Shown here: positions 1-11,510 of the stretch, piece by piece
How the letters are laid out: each line of letters starts with the position of its first letter
Numbering within the stretch: position 1 is the stretch's first letter
Origin: Luidia sarsii
Taxonomy: Eukaryota > Echinodermata > Asteroidea > Paxillosida > Luidiidae
DNA: 64,000 bases
Reading direction: 5' to 3'
Assembly: GCA_949987565.1 (NCBI GenBank)
Contig: OX465112.1
Coordinates: 11,796,536 to 11,860,535, forward strand
The notes under the pieces: generated by a model
Told to the model about the DNA's origin: nothing
Seen by the model: the letters and a program-made list of their open reading frames with translations, nothing else
Databases searched by the model: none
Position numbers and translations under genes: made by a program

Positions 1-11
1 TGTACATGTAG

Positions 12-3000
12 GTTATGCGTGTTATTGAGAAGGATGATGAATTTGATGCTGTTTTGAACTATTCACAATCCTATTCTACTACCAAGAAAAGAATTCCAAA
101 AGACACAAGAAGAAGGGATAAAGGTATGTTGATTTCAGTTGATTTCACCACACCCACTGTGTTACCCATCGTAACTCACGATCAATCGGAGGAAGATAAG
201 CTATGCACAAAAACCATACGGCCCATTTCAGGGCTTCGTAAGTCTTCGTGAAATTAGCCCCTGGAGCCGATTTCACTAACGCTTTGTGTCTGTTTGTGAT
301 CATCGGAAACGCCAAAATCAATCGCTAAAGCCGCGTTTCCACTGGACTTATTTTGGTCAAAGTAACCGAGACGATGGTTACTTTTCCCATTTTAAAGGCA
401 GGATGAAGTGGGATTAGGTTTGCATTATTTATGTTTAAACCAATGAAGTATGAAATAGTGACTAAATGTTTCGTTTGATTCGATGGTTGGTTTCTTCATA
501 GAGCAAGCCTTACACTCATGGTTTCTTTGACAAGTACGAACAAAATCGGGTTGTGAACTTGTGACAGGCCGCTTCGCCGGTGGAATTTTACCCTAATTTG
601 CATAAAAGTTCGCGGGGGGTATGAAATACATCAAGGCACATGTTTGCCTTGTCTGTCGGAGTAATTCATTCATTCAGGTAGTGTTGTGTTATTTCACTGT
701 GACAATATAATTTGCTATGCAAATGGTGTACATTATAATAGGTAAGAAGAAGCTGATTGTCTCAAACTGAGATGAGGTCATCCGGAAAGTAAACCAAATA
801 AACATTTCAACCCAACATACAAATTTCTTTGAGTGCACAGCACAAAACTTACAAAGAAGGAAGGCAGGAGAGTCCGCTAAAATGGGGCATCATTTTTACA
901 ACATTGCCATAAAATTGTATGATTTGATGAAGACAAAGACAACATACATGTATGTGTTGATGCTGTTTCTTTATCACAGAAGCAATGACAAAGGCACGTT
1001 TTCATTGATAAATACTGCAAAGTTCAAGAACACTTCCACTCCAAACCTGACCCTTTCTCAATCCTCCAAAATCATCCAGGTTGTTGTGGAAGATTTTGAA
1101 TGGATTGAGGCAAGTGTGAAACTTTCCAGTTGGAGGATTATGGAGGATTGAGGAAGGTTGTTTAATTTACACTGGAGGATTGTGGAAGATTGAGGAAGCA
1201 TGCTACAATGAGATCTTGGAGTATTGAGGAAGGAGGTCGTAAATTTTACACTGGAGGATTATGGGGGACTGTGAAGGTTGTCATATTTACACTGGACTGG
1301 AGGATTGTGGAGGATTGAGGAAGGTTGTCATATTTACACTGCAGGATTGTGGAGGATTGAGGAAGGTTGACATATCTTACAGTTTTACACTGGAGGATTG
1401 TGGAGGATTACACTGGAGGATTGTGGAGGATTGAGGCAGTGGCTTTTCATGTACAAACTCCTACTGGAGGATTGTGAAGGATTGAGGAGGGTTCAAAGTA
1501 GAAAGCACCAGGGGTAAGGGTTAATATATGATTGGCTTGACAGTAATTTGTGCACTAGTTTATGACCATTTCTATACTTCTTCCTTGTCTAGATCGAGCT
1601 CCTGCGAGGTTGTGGTGGTCCTGTGAGTTGTATCAGGCCATCCTCAAAGCTCAGGTCAATACCCTCCTTGACATGGGATTCCCTGCTAAGCTGGATGTGA
1701 GTGTAGCATCATCACACTATTTATGCATTCTAATTCAGTATCAGATAATGCACATGAATTCACATCATTTGAATAATTTCTCTTGTGTGAAAGTCTGTGC
1801 AAAGGGTTTTGTTCATGCTCTAAATTGCGCTCGGCATAAAGTGTGCGCCTCACTTTGATTTGCAAGTTGTCTCTCGGATTAAAAAGTTAATACAAAAACT
1901 GTTGCAACTGCTCACTGACTAGAATGACCTGTAATACATAAATCTACATAAAGTCTGACGTTTCGATCCTCTTTGAGAAAGGTCCTGTTAGGATCAGAAT
2001 ATCAGGCTCTCTAACTTTTGAGATCTCTGATTAAGAGAGAAACCAGCAGCTGATTAGGGAAAATGATAATACAGTATGTATCTTAGGAGAGCTGACCCAT
2101 TCTGGGTCTCAACTCCTTCTTGGATTAATTTCACTAAAGTTAAGATGCAATAGCCCTTTAATACACAAATCAAACACTGTTGTGGTATGTTGAAGGTTCG
2201 GATTGGGTTAGGGTTAAACATGTTTCATCCATAGCAATTACTGCGTATTACTGAATTTCAACAAATGTGTTTATGCAGCTTGCTGATTACAAAACCTAGT
2301 ATATGTATAAAGCAACGTTTCAGAAATTATAGATATAACATGATGTTTGCGTCGAGGAGAATGTAATTCAAAGAGGTTTTGCCCTTACTCGAAGTGGTAA
2401 ACACTGAATGCTCAGTGCTTTGCCCAGTGCCTGATAAGAAATATTTCAGGCAGCTCGGGCGGGATTTGAACCCGCGACTCCCGAATTCTAGTACGGACGT
2501 CTTAGCCACTGGACCACCGAGCTGGTCGAGGTCGTGTGGTGGATTCGAATAATGTATAGCGGCGGGTACCGCGTTGCATCATAGATATAACATGAAATTC
2601 ATGAGAAATCAATTTGTAAAATGTATACAAATTTACAATTTAAATGCTACAGCCATTGCATTTCCATTGGATGGTTTCCTCATGATTTAGTTTAATAAAA
2701 CAAGGCATCAATGTATATTTTAAAGCCCAATCATTACTGGTACTTGGTTTTTCTCCCTAGGAGATTGTGATGCAGCTTTGGTTTCGCTTCCTGGCCAAGT
2801 CAGGAGTGGCATTCTGCACTACTAGTGAAGACGATGAAAACACGCATCTTCTTAATGATGACACGGAGGAGCATGATGGAGGAGGTAAAGATTAGCCATA
2901 GGACTCTCCCAGACAATGCCACAAAACAGAATGGTATTGGATTGAGTTTGCACAAGACTAATAAATTGTACTAGTCCAAGATTGATTTGAACTGACTCTG

Positions 3001-6000
3001 TATAAACCACCGTGGGTGCTGTCAAGAGTTAATACTACCCACAGTTGATGTTATCTACAGTTGACACTGGACAGAGTTGGCACTGGACAGAGTTAGCACT
3101 GGACAGAGTTGGCACTGGACAGAGTTGGCACTGGCCAGAGTTGGCACTGGCCAGAGTTGGCACTGGACAGAGTTGGCACTGGACAGAGTTGGCACTGGCC
3201 AGGGTTGGCACTGGCCAGAGTTGGCACTGGCCAGAGTTGGCACTGGACAGAGTTGGCACTGGACAAAGTTGGCACTGGACAGAGTTGGCACTGGCCAGGG
3301 TTGGCACTGGCCAGAGTTGGCATTGGACAGAGTTGGCATTGGACAAAGTTGGCATTGGATGAAGTTGGCACTGGACAGAGTTGGCACTGGACAGAGTTGG
3401 CACTGGCCAGAGTTGGCACTGGCCAGAGTTGGCATTGGCCAAAGCCGGCACTGGCCAGAGTTGGCACTGGACAGAGTTGGCACTGGACAGAGTTGGCACT
3501 GGCAAGAGTTGGCACTGGACAGAGTTGGCATTGGACAGAGTTGGCATTGGACAAAGTTGGCATTGGATGAAGTTGGCACTGGACAGAGTTGGCACTGGCC
3601 AGAGTTGGCACTGGCCAGAGTTGGCATTGGCCAAAGCCGGCACTGGCCAGAGTTGGCACTGGACAGAGTTGGCACTGGACAGAGTTGGCACTGGCCAGGG
3701 TTGGCACTGGCCAGAGTTGGCATTGGTCAGAGTTGGCATTGGCCAGAGTTGGCATTGGCCAGAGTTGGCACTGGAATGAGTTGGCACTGGAATGAGTTGG
3801 CACTGGAATGAGTTGGCACTTTTTTAGGTCTAGTTAATTTTTTTATTCTTAACCTTCAGGAAGTAAGGTTAAATTCCACAGTAAAGATAACTGGCTGCAT
3901 CGAAAAGAAAAAGGGGATAGTGCCGGACAGTCTCAACCCAAGAAATACTGCATCAATCTTGGCAAATGGGATAGTGTGTGTTTCATGTATGCCGGCCTTC
4001 GTCTGATGGATGAACCGGTCTTACTGTCTGACTTAGTAAGGTATGTGTGCATGTACTTATTTTATACAAGGCTGAGGCATTTTGCAGTGGATATCGTTGT
4101 TTTCATGAAGCAGCGTATCATTTTTAAACGTAACATTTGTGTAAAAGCACTCCTGAAATCAGTAGCCCTTCATGTTTTAAATGTCATTGACCACCATATC
4201 ACATGAACACTTTGATACTTCCTGCTAAAAGATGAGCACAAAATATTTTTAACAATGATACTACCTTTCACAGTGCTCAAAGTATCTTTTAGGCTGCGTG
4301 GGTGGATTTCTTAAAAATGCCGACATGACACAGCTCTCGTTATACACACTCTTTATGGGATGTTTGTTTTCATTACATTGAATGAAATAATTAGAATGGT
4401 TATTCTCAATGGTCTGTAAAAAGACACATTACAGTACAATTTGGGCATACATTTACCTATATATTAATTTTTTGATCAACCAATCAGATGGGTTCGTCAG
4501 GGTCACCTTCCATTGCGGTCAACATCTGAGGTCCTTCCAGAACACATTGCCAAGACTCTAAATGTACTTGACTTTAACAGATTCTGCAAAGCCACCATGG
4601 TATGTCACAATGTGAGAAAAGTAAGGATAACAAGCTTCTGTATACCGGTATGTTTGAAAATGGAACATATGGCTTTTTTCTGCAATAAGTTTTGTATTAG
4701 CCACACACATATGCACTCAAATACACATCGGCCTTAGGTCTTTTCTATTTTGAAATAGAAGCACTAAAGGCTGTTTCGGATTTTGTTTTGGCTGAGAAAG
4801 CTGTTGTCATTTTCTCGAAATCTGTGAAGCATGCCAGAATGCTTTGCCTATGGGATTTTAAGGTGACAAAGCAGTAGTGGCAGAAAAATCAAAGAAGAAA
4901 GTCAATGTCAGAACCTGTGTGGCAAGAAGTGAAAACCAAAGTGAAAAATAAAATGCCCCTTGCTGCTTTTTGATTGTGAATCATTCTTTCCGGGATTCTC
5001 AGAACATTCAAGATGTCAACACTGTGTTTGGAGTCTTCCATGGATTGCTGGCCAAGTTGGATCTAACTCTTCCTCCTATGAGCCATGGAGATATTGCCTT
5101 CACCATTGTACGGATGATATTCTCCCTCAACCTTCCAGGTACACGTAAATACACCGATCCAGTAGGCCACGCCCATCATAGCAACGGCCAAGCAACCGCG
5201 CACATGCACACAACGTGTCACGATCGCCCACACGCCGTGCGCGTCCACTGCACGCCCGCAACCACCGAAAGCACTCTCCATTGGACTTTGGTTTTGGAAA
5301 AAGGGCAAAAATGTACATTTCCTGTCTTGCGAGGGTATTTAGAGTTAGAACTACAATGAAAATATTAACACCGCTTGACCATGGTTAAGGATAACACTCG
5401 GGTTTGTAAAGGAATTCCCTGCTACATATGAAACAAAAGTAAACAACAAAAAGTGTTTAGTAAAGAATACAAATTTTAAACGTTATGTCGGCAATTTGTC
5501 GGATATTAGTTGCGCGTTGTGATTGGTCAATTTATCAAGGGGCGTGGCCTACTGGATCAGTGTATTGTTTTAGGTGTTGACTAAGTTCCATAGTTCCATA
5601 GTTCCATAGTCTGCATAGCCTAATACTTATTGAACAGTTGACATAAAGTAGGCAATTTTAATTACATTGCCCACCCAAGGACATGTTGTGGTTTCTGAAA
5701 TCCTACCTTAAAAAGATTGTCAAACAAACAAATGAAAAACTGACTGGGAACATTTGAATTTTTTTTTTACATGGCAAATGAAACTTTGACTGGACCGGAA
5801 CTTGAACCTTAGACCTCTGGACTAACGTACCAGTGCTCTTCCATATTAGCTATCCAGCCCTTAGATGGTGGCCTCCCAAATAGTCAACTAGTCTTTGCCA
5901 GTCCGAAGCAATTCAATCATTAACCGTCGTATATCTCCAGGGATCACACCCCCACTTTCATTTAGATGCATACAACTGATTGTTGTAAACCTGGCTACGG

Positions 6001-9000
6001 CAGCTCGGGGATCACACAAAGTGGATGCAGCTTTTTCAATTCAAGTTAAACAAACAAAGGAAAAAATGAATTTTGAACAACCTGAACAATTGGGAAAAAA
6101 GGTTGTAACTGTTGGCCGCTGCAGAAAGAGTTTCGGAAGGCATTGATGATTGTAGACTAGTTACTTTGAGCCAACCCAACCAATTCTACATGTACATTAC
6201 ATGCTAGTATCATAGGCAATATTACTCGACCAATACTATGTGGTACATCATGTAAGCTCTTAAATTCTCAATGCCTGCAGATGATTTGTAATTCTCCAAT
6301 TGCGTTGTATTTTAGTGGAGTTATGCAGCTACACTCATCGTCTGCACCACAAGATTCAACCGGTCTGGGATGAGAAACCAGAAAGATCCAAGCCCATCGT
6401 TCCAGAGTGCCATGCCTTAGCATACATCATTGTGGCCCTAAAGCTTCTATTCTCTCTGAATGATCACTTAGAGCATACAATATCTACCCAGACCAGGAAA
6501 TTGCAGTCATTATTTCCCACAGGTAACTATAGTACCCTATTTGTTCCATAGAACTTGAGGAATATTAGTTTCTGGATAGGTCCATCTAATGATTTTGAAA
6601 TCGGACTTTAAGAAAGACAATATGATAGGGACCTAAACCCGAGACATGTGGTTTAACCTACCAGCACTCTTACCACCTGAGCTGTCCAGCCCTTAGATGA
6701 CTGCCTTCCTAAACTATTTTTGGAACAGTACGGCGTTGAATGCTGCATTTTCGCGAAACAAATTAAGCGCTTTTCACGATTTTCTCGAGACTCGGTTGGC
6801 GGATTGAGCTGAAATTTTCAAAGGTGTGCTATTTCATGCATATGTTGGATCAGACAACGTATGGATGCTATTCTTTGACCTCGATCAATGGGCTTTAATG
6901 TACAGTGCTCATACAGTACCACCTGAGCTTGGTTTTTCAAATTGTTTTCCTTTATACGTTCTTTCTTGAAAATACAATTTGATTTGATTTATCTACTTCT
7001 TTCATCCCTGTACCTGATTATTATTTTCTTTACATAATTATTGTTTCATATCCTCCAAATTGCCTATGTCACATTGTGTCTTCAGTTTTCATGTCACTAG
7101 TGGGTGTTTTTATTCCCAGGGGTGAACTTGTTTAATTGGGATGTCTGGGTCGAAGCACAGAAGTTAAGAGCCCAGCAGTGTACGAATCGGGAGGGATCTG
7201 CTCAGAGCTTCAGGTAACTATTGTGGGTAATGTTAGGGTGCAATTTACAGGAAATCAGTTGAAATTGAAACTGACTGAACTTTGAACCATTTTGAAAAAT
7301 TATGGCAAAGAAAACTTTGACTGGACCGGGATTTGAACCCAAGAACTCTGGTGTTGCGTACCAGCACTCTTCCCATCTGAGCTATCCAGCCCTTAGATAG
7401 TGGCCTTCCCAAATAGTCAACTAGTCTTTGCCGGGGTGGGGGAACCAGTCAGAAGCAATTCAACCCCTAACTGCCTTATATCTCCAGGGTTCACACCCCC
7501 GCTTTCATTCAGATGCAAACAACCAATGGTTGTAAACCTGGCTTCAGCAGCTCGGGGATCACACAAAGTGGATGCCGCTTTTTTTCAATTTGTTCAAAAG
7601 TTCCTAGTCAGTTTCTCATTTATTTGTTTGACTTGAAATCTGTTGAAGATAGTCTTCTCCAAAATACTTTTTAATAAATGATGTACTATCACAATGAGTT
7701 TGTAACACTGAGGTGTTCCTATTAGTATTACTTCCTATTGCATACAGTGCCAGTTAGTTGCCCCTGAGTTGCTGTCAAAGTTATCTTTTGAGATGAGGCT
7801 TGCTTTAAGAGTACTTCATTTGTAAAACCTCTTTTGATTTCAACAAATATTGGTTGAGTAATCTGGAAGTGTTATTCATGTTTTCCCCTTGCAGTGATTT
7901 GATGAAGGTCCACGACATGCAAAATTTTGTTCACTACTTCAACCGGTTCTTTCAAGTAGAACAGGCTTATAAGTACCTGTCGGTAAACAAAAGTGGATGT
8001 AAGTTTTAACTTTTTATCAGAAGAAATTAACTATTTGCTCAATGCCACATAATGAATATTAACTCTGGTCAACGGACTTCCGCTCTGTTTTTTTTTTCAA
8101 ACAAGAGAAAACCAATGTATTAATTGCCTTTATCAGGTGAATGTGTGAAAATTTACCCCACTTGTATGATGGCAGTGATGTTGATCTTTTTTCCTTAAGC
8201 CTAACCTTTCCAGAAACCACAAATTTCCACAACTGTGTCTGGTTTACAAAGTGCGAGGGATAGCTATAACAACCTGTTTTAGTTCCAACATTTTTTGAAT
8301 AGGAAAGAAGAGTTTTACTTATTTAAAAAAAAATTATCATGCTTTGAGTTTAAACTTTTTACAAATATTTTGAGCTCAGAGTGCAGACTAACCTCCACTC
8401 CAAGCATACAGATTGTGGTGAAGATAGTGGGCAGAATTCCACTGCCTGACCGATGACCGTTGGGTTATCCCTCAATCATACACAGTCTCACAATAGTGCG
8501 GCCATTGCTGTTATTATGGCAATTTATGTGGTAACTTGCATCAAAATAGGTCTTTGTCATGCTTCATATTGCTCTGTTCTAGGCTGAAAAGAGTCAATAT
8601 AGGAAGGTTTGCGGTGAACACCATGTATCAGGTCTCTTAAAGGAAGAGGTATGGTTCTGAAAAGAACCTGAGGGTAACTCGACGTGAAAAGAGTCTTTGT
8701 TTAAAACTCAGTTGTGCACGGATTTAGGAGGCCTAGCGCCTAGAAACATCTGTGGCACTCCAAATACGGAGATCCCTATACATTTGTCACAAACTTTTCA
8801 GTATCTCCTTCACAAATAGTGTTCATCTTAAAATTTAGTGGGCCTGACGTTTCGATCCTAGCAGGACCTTTCTCAAAGGCAGAGTCTCTCTCTGCCTTTG
8901 AGAAAGGTCCTGCTAGGATCGAAACGTCAGGCCCACTAAATTTTAAGATTTTAGTCAGTAAGCAGTTTGCAACATTTTGGTATATCACCAAATAGTGTTC

Positions 9001-9577
9001 ATGTGAACTTTATCTATTGCCAGGTCAGGAGAGGTTGAAAGAATATCAACGTCCATTCCGTAGCTTGGCGAGGGATAGCAGCCCGGTGGATAGACCAAAG
9101 CCCAGCAGTTTGGCCATGGCTGTTCCTCAGATGCAGCCAACCTGCGGTCATAGCAGTCATCACGATTCAACCCACGGAGAGGGAAGCCACGAGCAGCACC
9201 ACACCAACGCCAGCGCCGACTGGAAGTCCAGAGACTACCTCCTCAACGAAGACTTCTCCAGACACACCCTCAAGCATCTGACCAATCTGAAGGACCTCTT
9301 TGAGGAGTATATCATTCCACCCGAGTCTGTGAGGAGTGTATGTGACTTGTCTGAATCGATTCCAGTCGATGAGCAGCCACTTAATAGGAAATATTCTGTG
9401 AAGAAAATGGACTATGCGAAGACAGCCTTTCCAGTTACCCAAAGGTCTGATGTTCGTTCAAAGCCCATTAAAAGAAAACACAAATCACAAAAGGAAACAT
9501 ACTGTTTTTCCAAAGGGTTGAGGCTCAAGGACCAAGATGTGCCGTATTGCACATACCCGGAAGAACCAAATGGATAG
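12..9577 (+). CDS. TAF1B: TAF1B, RNA polymerase I SL1/TIF-IB subunit B (5' partial)
   Basis: Exons: 12-123, 1593-1696, 2761-2884, 3860-4040, 4488-4599, 5003-5138, 6316-6522, 7120-7213, 7895-7998 and 9024-9577. All junctions are AG/GT, phases agree, and the sum is 575 codons plus TAG. Matches to vertebrate TAF1B run in order: CELYQAILKAQ then LWFRFLAKS (N-terminal cyclin-fold region), LLSDLVRWVRQGHLPL, AYIIVALKLLFSL (the most diagnostic block), WDVWVEAQKLR, and RKYSVKK near the C-terminus. TAF1B is the TFIIB-like subunit of SL1 and acts at rDNA promoters in the nucleolus. The N-terminal zinc ribbon (about 60 residues) is absent and must lie left of the window. The last exon (184 codons) holds a His/Ser-rich linker and a basic tail and is the least conserved part. 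Family assignment is firm; exact ends of the last exon junction are slightly less sure. Confidence 0.88.
1070..1490. repeat. GGAGGATTGTGGAGGATTGAGG minisatellite (TAF1B intron)
   Basis: Irregular units of about 40 bp, GGAGGATTGTGGAGGATTG, AGGAAGGTTGTCATATTTAC, ACT. The same family occurs in reverse at 30630-31255. Confidence 0.8.
1958..2030 (+). mobile_element. GAAACGTC-family repeat, diverged copy
   Basis: TTTGAGAAAGGTCCTGTTAGG and CTCTAACTTTTGAGA match the family. A short reversed GACGTTTCGATCC piece precedes it. In TAF1B intron 2. Confidence 0.65.
2327..2590 (-). mobile_element. SINE B (second tRNA-derived family)
   Basis: On the minus strand, GTGGTCCAGTGGCTAAGACG, then box B GGTTCAAATCCC within 2453-2523, followed by CAGGCAC.GGGCAAAGCACTG and a GCAAAACC tail. 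In TAF1B intron 2. Not a functional tRNA gene: the anticodon arm is distorted and the unit is fused to repeat tails. Confidence 0.7.
3057..3822. repeat. 16-bp minisatellite, about 48 units
   Basis: Unit GTTGGCACTGGCCAGA with A/C and T/C variants. Variant patterns (GGACAAAGTT then GGATGAAGTT; CCAAAGCCGG) recur about 190-210 bp apart, indicating a higher-order duplication. TAF1B intron 3. The open frames through it are a by-product of the stop-free unit. Confidence 0.95.
5148..5566. mobile_element. 419-bp TIR element, copy 1
   Basis: Ends AATACACCGATCCAGTAGGC and the complement of GCCTACTGGATCAGTGTATT. Starts 9 bp after the TAF1B exon 6 donor. Confidence 0.8.
5715..6110 (-). mobile_element. 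SINE A (tRNA-derived)
   Basis: A tRNA-like head on the minus strand at 5788-5859 (complement of GGCTGGATAGCT..., box B-like GTTCAAG) is joined to a body with GGTGGCCTCCCAAATAGTC, CAACTAGTCTTTGCC and GGGATCACACAAAGTGGATG. The tail has GTTAAACAAACAAAGG. In TAF1B intron 6. Confidence 0.75.
6630..6715 (-). mobile_element. SINE A fragment
   Basis: The tRNA-like head only: CCAGCACTCTTACCACCTGA, GCTGTCCAGCCCTTAGATG. In TAF1B intron 7. Confidence 0.6.
6725..6895 (+). repeat. interspersed repeat, 5'-truncated copy
   Basis: Matches the 3' half of the 14096 and 39365 copies: GAATGCTGCATTTTCGCGAA, CTCGGTTGGCGGATTGAGC. TAF1B intron 7. Confidence 0.65.
7296..7640 (-). mobile_element. SINE A copy
   Basis: tRNA-like head at 7319-7391 (GACTGGACCGGGATTTGAAC...GAGCTATCCAGCC), then the standard body to TTATTTGTTTGACTTGAAA. 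In TAF1B intron 8. Confidence 0.75.
8596..8685 (-). mobile_element. short copy of the ribozyme-bearing element with 10-bp target duplication
   Basis: On the minus strand the insert begins ACGTCGAGTTACCC, i.e. at the GAAACGTC motif, and ends with the right TIR (...CCTATA). It is flanked by perfect direct repeats GAAAAGAGTC at 8586-8595 and 8686-8695. Lies in TAF1B intron 9. Confidence 0.8.
8827..8991. mobile_element. head-to-head pair of GAAACGTC repeat (121-bp palindrome plus tail)
   Basis: CTTAAAATTTAGTGGGCCTG...GGCAGAG and its complement meet around 8887. Each arm holds GGTCC-TGCTA-GGATC followed by GAAACGTC. The right copy continues with TTTTAGTCAGTAAGCAGTTTGC, the shared tail of the family. 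In TAF1B intron 9. Confidence 0.8.
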
Positions 9578-9699
9578 CTTCCACGCCTCAATGGAATGGC
9601 TGTTAAATTGGTGCGCAGAAATATTGGAAATGAACTCAAAATCACACCTTGTCATTTTAGTTTACAATATTGAGAAAACTCTATTCAAAAAATAGCTTC

Positions 9700-10085
9700 A
9701 AACAAACCAAGGAAAAACTGATTGGGAACTTTTGAAAAAATTGAAAAATTAAAAAAATTGTTAAAGAAAACTTTGACTGGACCGGGACTTCTGGACTACC
9801 GTACCAGTGCTCTTCCATCTGAGCTATCCAGGCCTTAGATGGTGGCCTCCCAAATAGTCAACTAGTCTTTGCCGGGTTGGGGGCGCCAGTCAGAAGCAAT
9901 TCAACCATTAACTGTCATACATCTCCAGGGATCACATACCCGCTTTCATTCAGATGCAAAGAACTTATTGTTGTATACCCGGCTACGGCAGCTCGGGGAT
10001 CACACAAAGTTGATTCAGCTTTTTCTATTCAATTCAAACAAACCAAGGAAAAACTGACTGGGAACTTTTGAACAATTGGAAAAAT
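9700..10085 (-). mobile_element. SINE A copy with deleted T-arm
   Basis: The head reads GACTGGACCGGGACTTCTGG directly, so the box B segment is missing. The body is complete, including CAGATGCAAAGAACTTATTG, the empty-site reference for the insertion at 10135. Confidence 0.75.
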
Positions 10086-10134
10086 TGGCAAATAAAACTT
10101 TGACTTTGACTGGGTTTACAACAATAAGTTCTTT

Positions 10135-10368
10135 ATAGGAAGGTTTGCGGTGAACACCATGTGCGGTGACCACCGGTACATAAGGAGTTCCACCACAGAT
10201 CCCAAGACATTCTCCTGATGACGGCCAGAGCATACTGGTCGAAACGTCGAGTTACCCTCAGGTTCTTTTCAGAACCATACCTCTTCCTTTAAGAGACCTG
10301 ATACATGGTGTTCACCGCAAACCTTCCTATATTGATTCACCCACCATGCAAAGCCTTAAGTCTCATTT
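10135..10368 (+). mobile_element. nonautonomous element with 29-bp TIR and hammerhead-like core
   Basis: A 234-bp insertion is flanked by the 12-bp direct repeat AATAAGTTCTTT (10123-10134 and 10369-10380). It interrupts a SINE A copy, and uninterrupted SINE sequence is visible at 9945-9975 (minus), so the boundaries are well defined. Perfect 29-bp inverted repeats (10134-10162, 10303-10331; TATAGGAAGGTTTGCGGTG...) enclose CTGATGA (10215-10221), a 6-bp stem with a 6-nt loop (10223-10240), GAAAC and GTC (10241-10248). A small GGTTCT..AGAACC hairpin follows. The tail after the right TIR (CCACCATGCAAAGCC...) recurs in other copies. Confidence 0.85.
10212..10251 (+). ncRNA. hammerhead-ribozyme-like motif
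   Basis: CTGATGA is followed by one extra C, then GGCCAG-AGCATA-CTGGTC (stem II, one G-U pair), GAAAC and GTC, the order of a type I hammerhead. Stem I may be CTC/GAG only, and stem III is minimal (A-U, C-G), as described for hammerheads in Penelope-like elements. The extra C between the core and stem II departs from the consensus, so self-cleavage is uncertain. Confidence 0.4.
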
Positions 10369-10600
10369 AATAAGTTCTTTGCATCTGAATGAAAGTGGGG
10401 GTGTGATCCCTGGAGATATACAACAGTTAATGGTTGAATTGCTTCTGACTGGCGCCCCCACCCGGCAAAGACTAGTTGACTATTTGGTAGGGCCACCATT
10501 TCAGGGCTGGATAGCTCAGATGGAAGAGCACAGGTACGTTAGTCCAGAGGTCTCGGGTTCAAGTCCCGGTCCAGTCAAAGTTTTCTTTGCCAATTTTTCA
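10369..10600 (+). mobile_element. SINE A copy with near-complete tRNA-like head
   Basis: The tRNA-like unit 10505-10576 has GGCTGGA/TCCAGTC acceptor-stem arms, box A TAGCTCAGATGG and box B GGTTCAAGTCC. Its own 5' part lies left of the ribozyme-like insertion (10097-10134). Confidence 0.75.
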
Positions 10601-11312
10601 AAAAATAGCTTGTGGTCCTATTGCATCACTTGCAATTTAATCTTCAAGGTGGAAAACTATTCATGTTGTATGCTTGGAATCACCCTGGGATGTACTGGAA
10701 TGAATCAAGTGTGCTTGTGGGTCATTGATATCTAAATAGGACCTCATTCTAAGAGTTGTTTTGAACAATACTCGGCAAGCCTATAATGTAAAGGCCTATT
10801 CCCCTCAAAATTGGATGGATTCCACAGTCATTTAAGTCGGTGTCACTAGTAATGAGACCCCGATACCATGTTAAAGTGCTTCCCGAGCCCTGCATATGCT
10901 CTTTTATATTTGCCTATTTCAGAACTGTTTCTCTTTGGAGATAATTCTTTCCATTTTCAGAAAAGGGTGTCCTAGATTTCCATTTTTTATGACTTTTCAT
11001 GAGTAATAAAATTATTTATTTTACACTGATGATATTGTAGTACCTAGTCTCCATTCATTCTTGTCTTAACTACACGTATGGTCTTATGTTGTAGAAGTAC
11101 ATAACCTCTCAGGCCCCCTCTCATGGAACCCTTCAAAATAAAGACCTCTGACCCAGTGATTTGTATATTCTTCTTCAATACCCTAAGACCTATTACACTA
11201 GGTGCTCCTGGAAAAGAGACCGGCCAGCTTTGTTCTTTTTCCATGAATGGGTTGTTTGTAAAAGCACATGTACAGTGTATTGGTACATTTATACTACCTG
11301 TACCATAAACAA

Positions 11313-11510
11313 TTCAAAAGTTAGAGGGCCTGACGTTTTGACCTTAGCTGGACTTTTCAAAGCCTTTGAGAAAGGCCTTGGCCTTTGAGAAAAGTCTTTG
11401 CCTTTGAGAAAGGTCCTGCTAGGATCGAAACGTCAGGACCTCTAAATTTTAAAATTCATGTATTGCAGGTTATTTTTGTCAGTGAGCAGTTTGCAACAGT
11501 TTTTGGTATT
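11313..11510. mobile_element. GAAACGTC-family inverted pair with reiterated centre
   Basis: A left reversed copy (GACGTTTTGACCTTAGC) and a right forward copy (GGTCCTGCTAGGATCGAAAC) are separated by three reiterations of GCCTTTGAGAAA. The tail GTCAGTGAGCAGTTTGCAAC follows. Confidence 0.75.

Noticed and set aside
2453..2523. Possible tRNA gene on the minus strand
   Set aside because: It belongs to the second SINE family, recurring with the same non-tRNA tail at 41578 and 44245.
3035..3811. Long open frames on both strands (up to 250 codons) with a QCQLWPVPTL-type repeat
   Set aside because: They run through a 16-bp minisatellite whose unit lacks stops in several frames at once. The codon content is dictated by the repeat, and TAF1B splices across it.
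10505..10576. Possible tRNA gene
   Set aside because: It has box A/B and stem-like arms but is embedded in a dispersed SINE with several mutated copies. There is no clean anticodon stem-loop and no terminator-flanked isolated unit.
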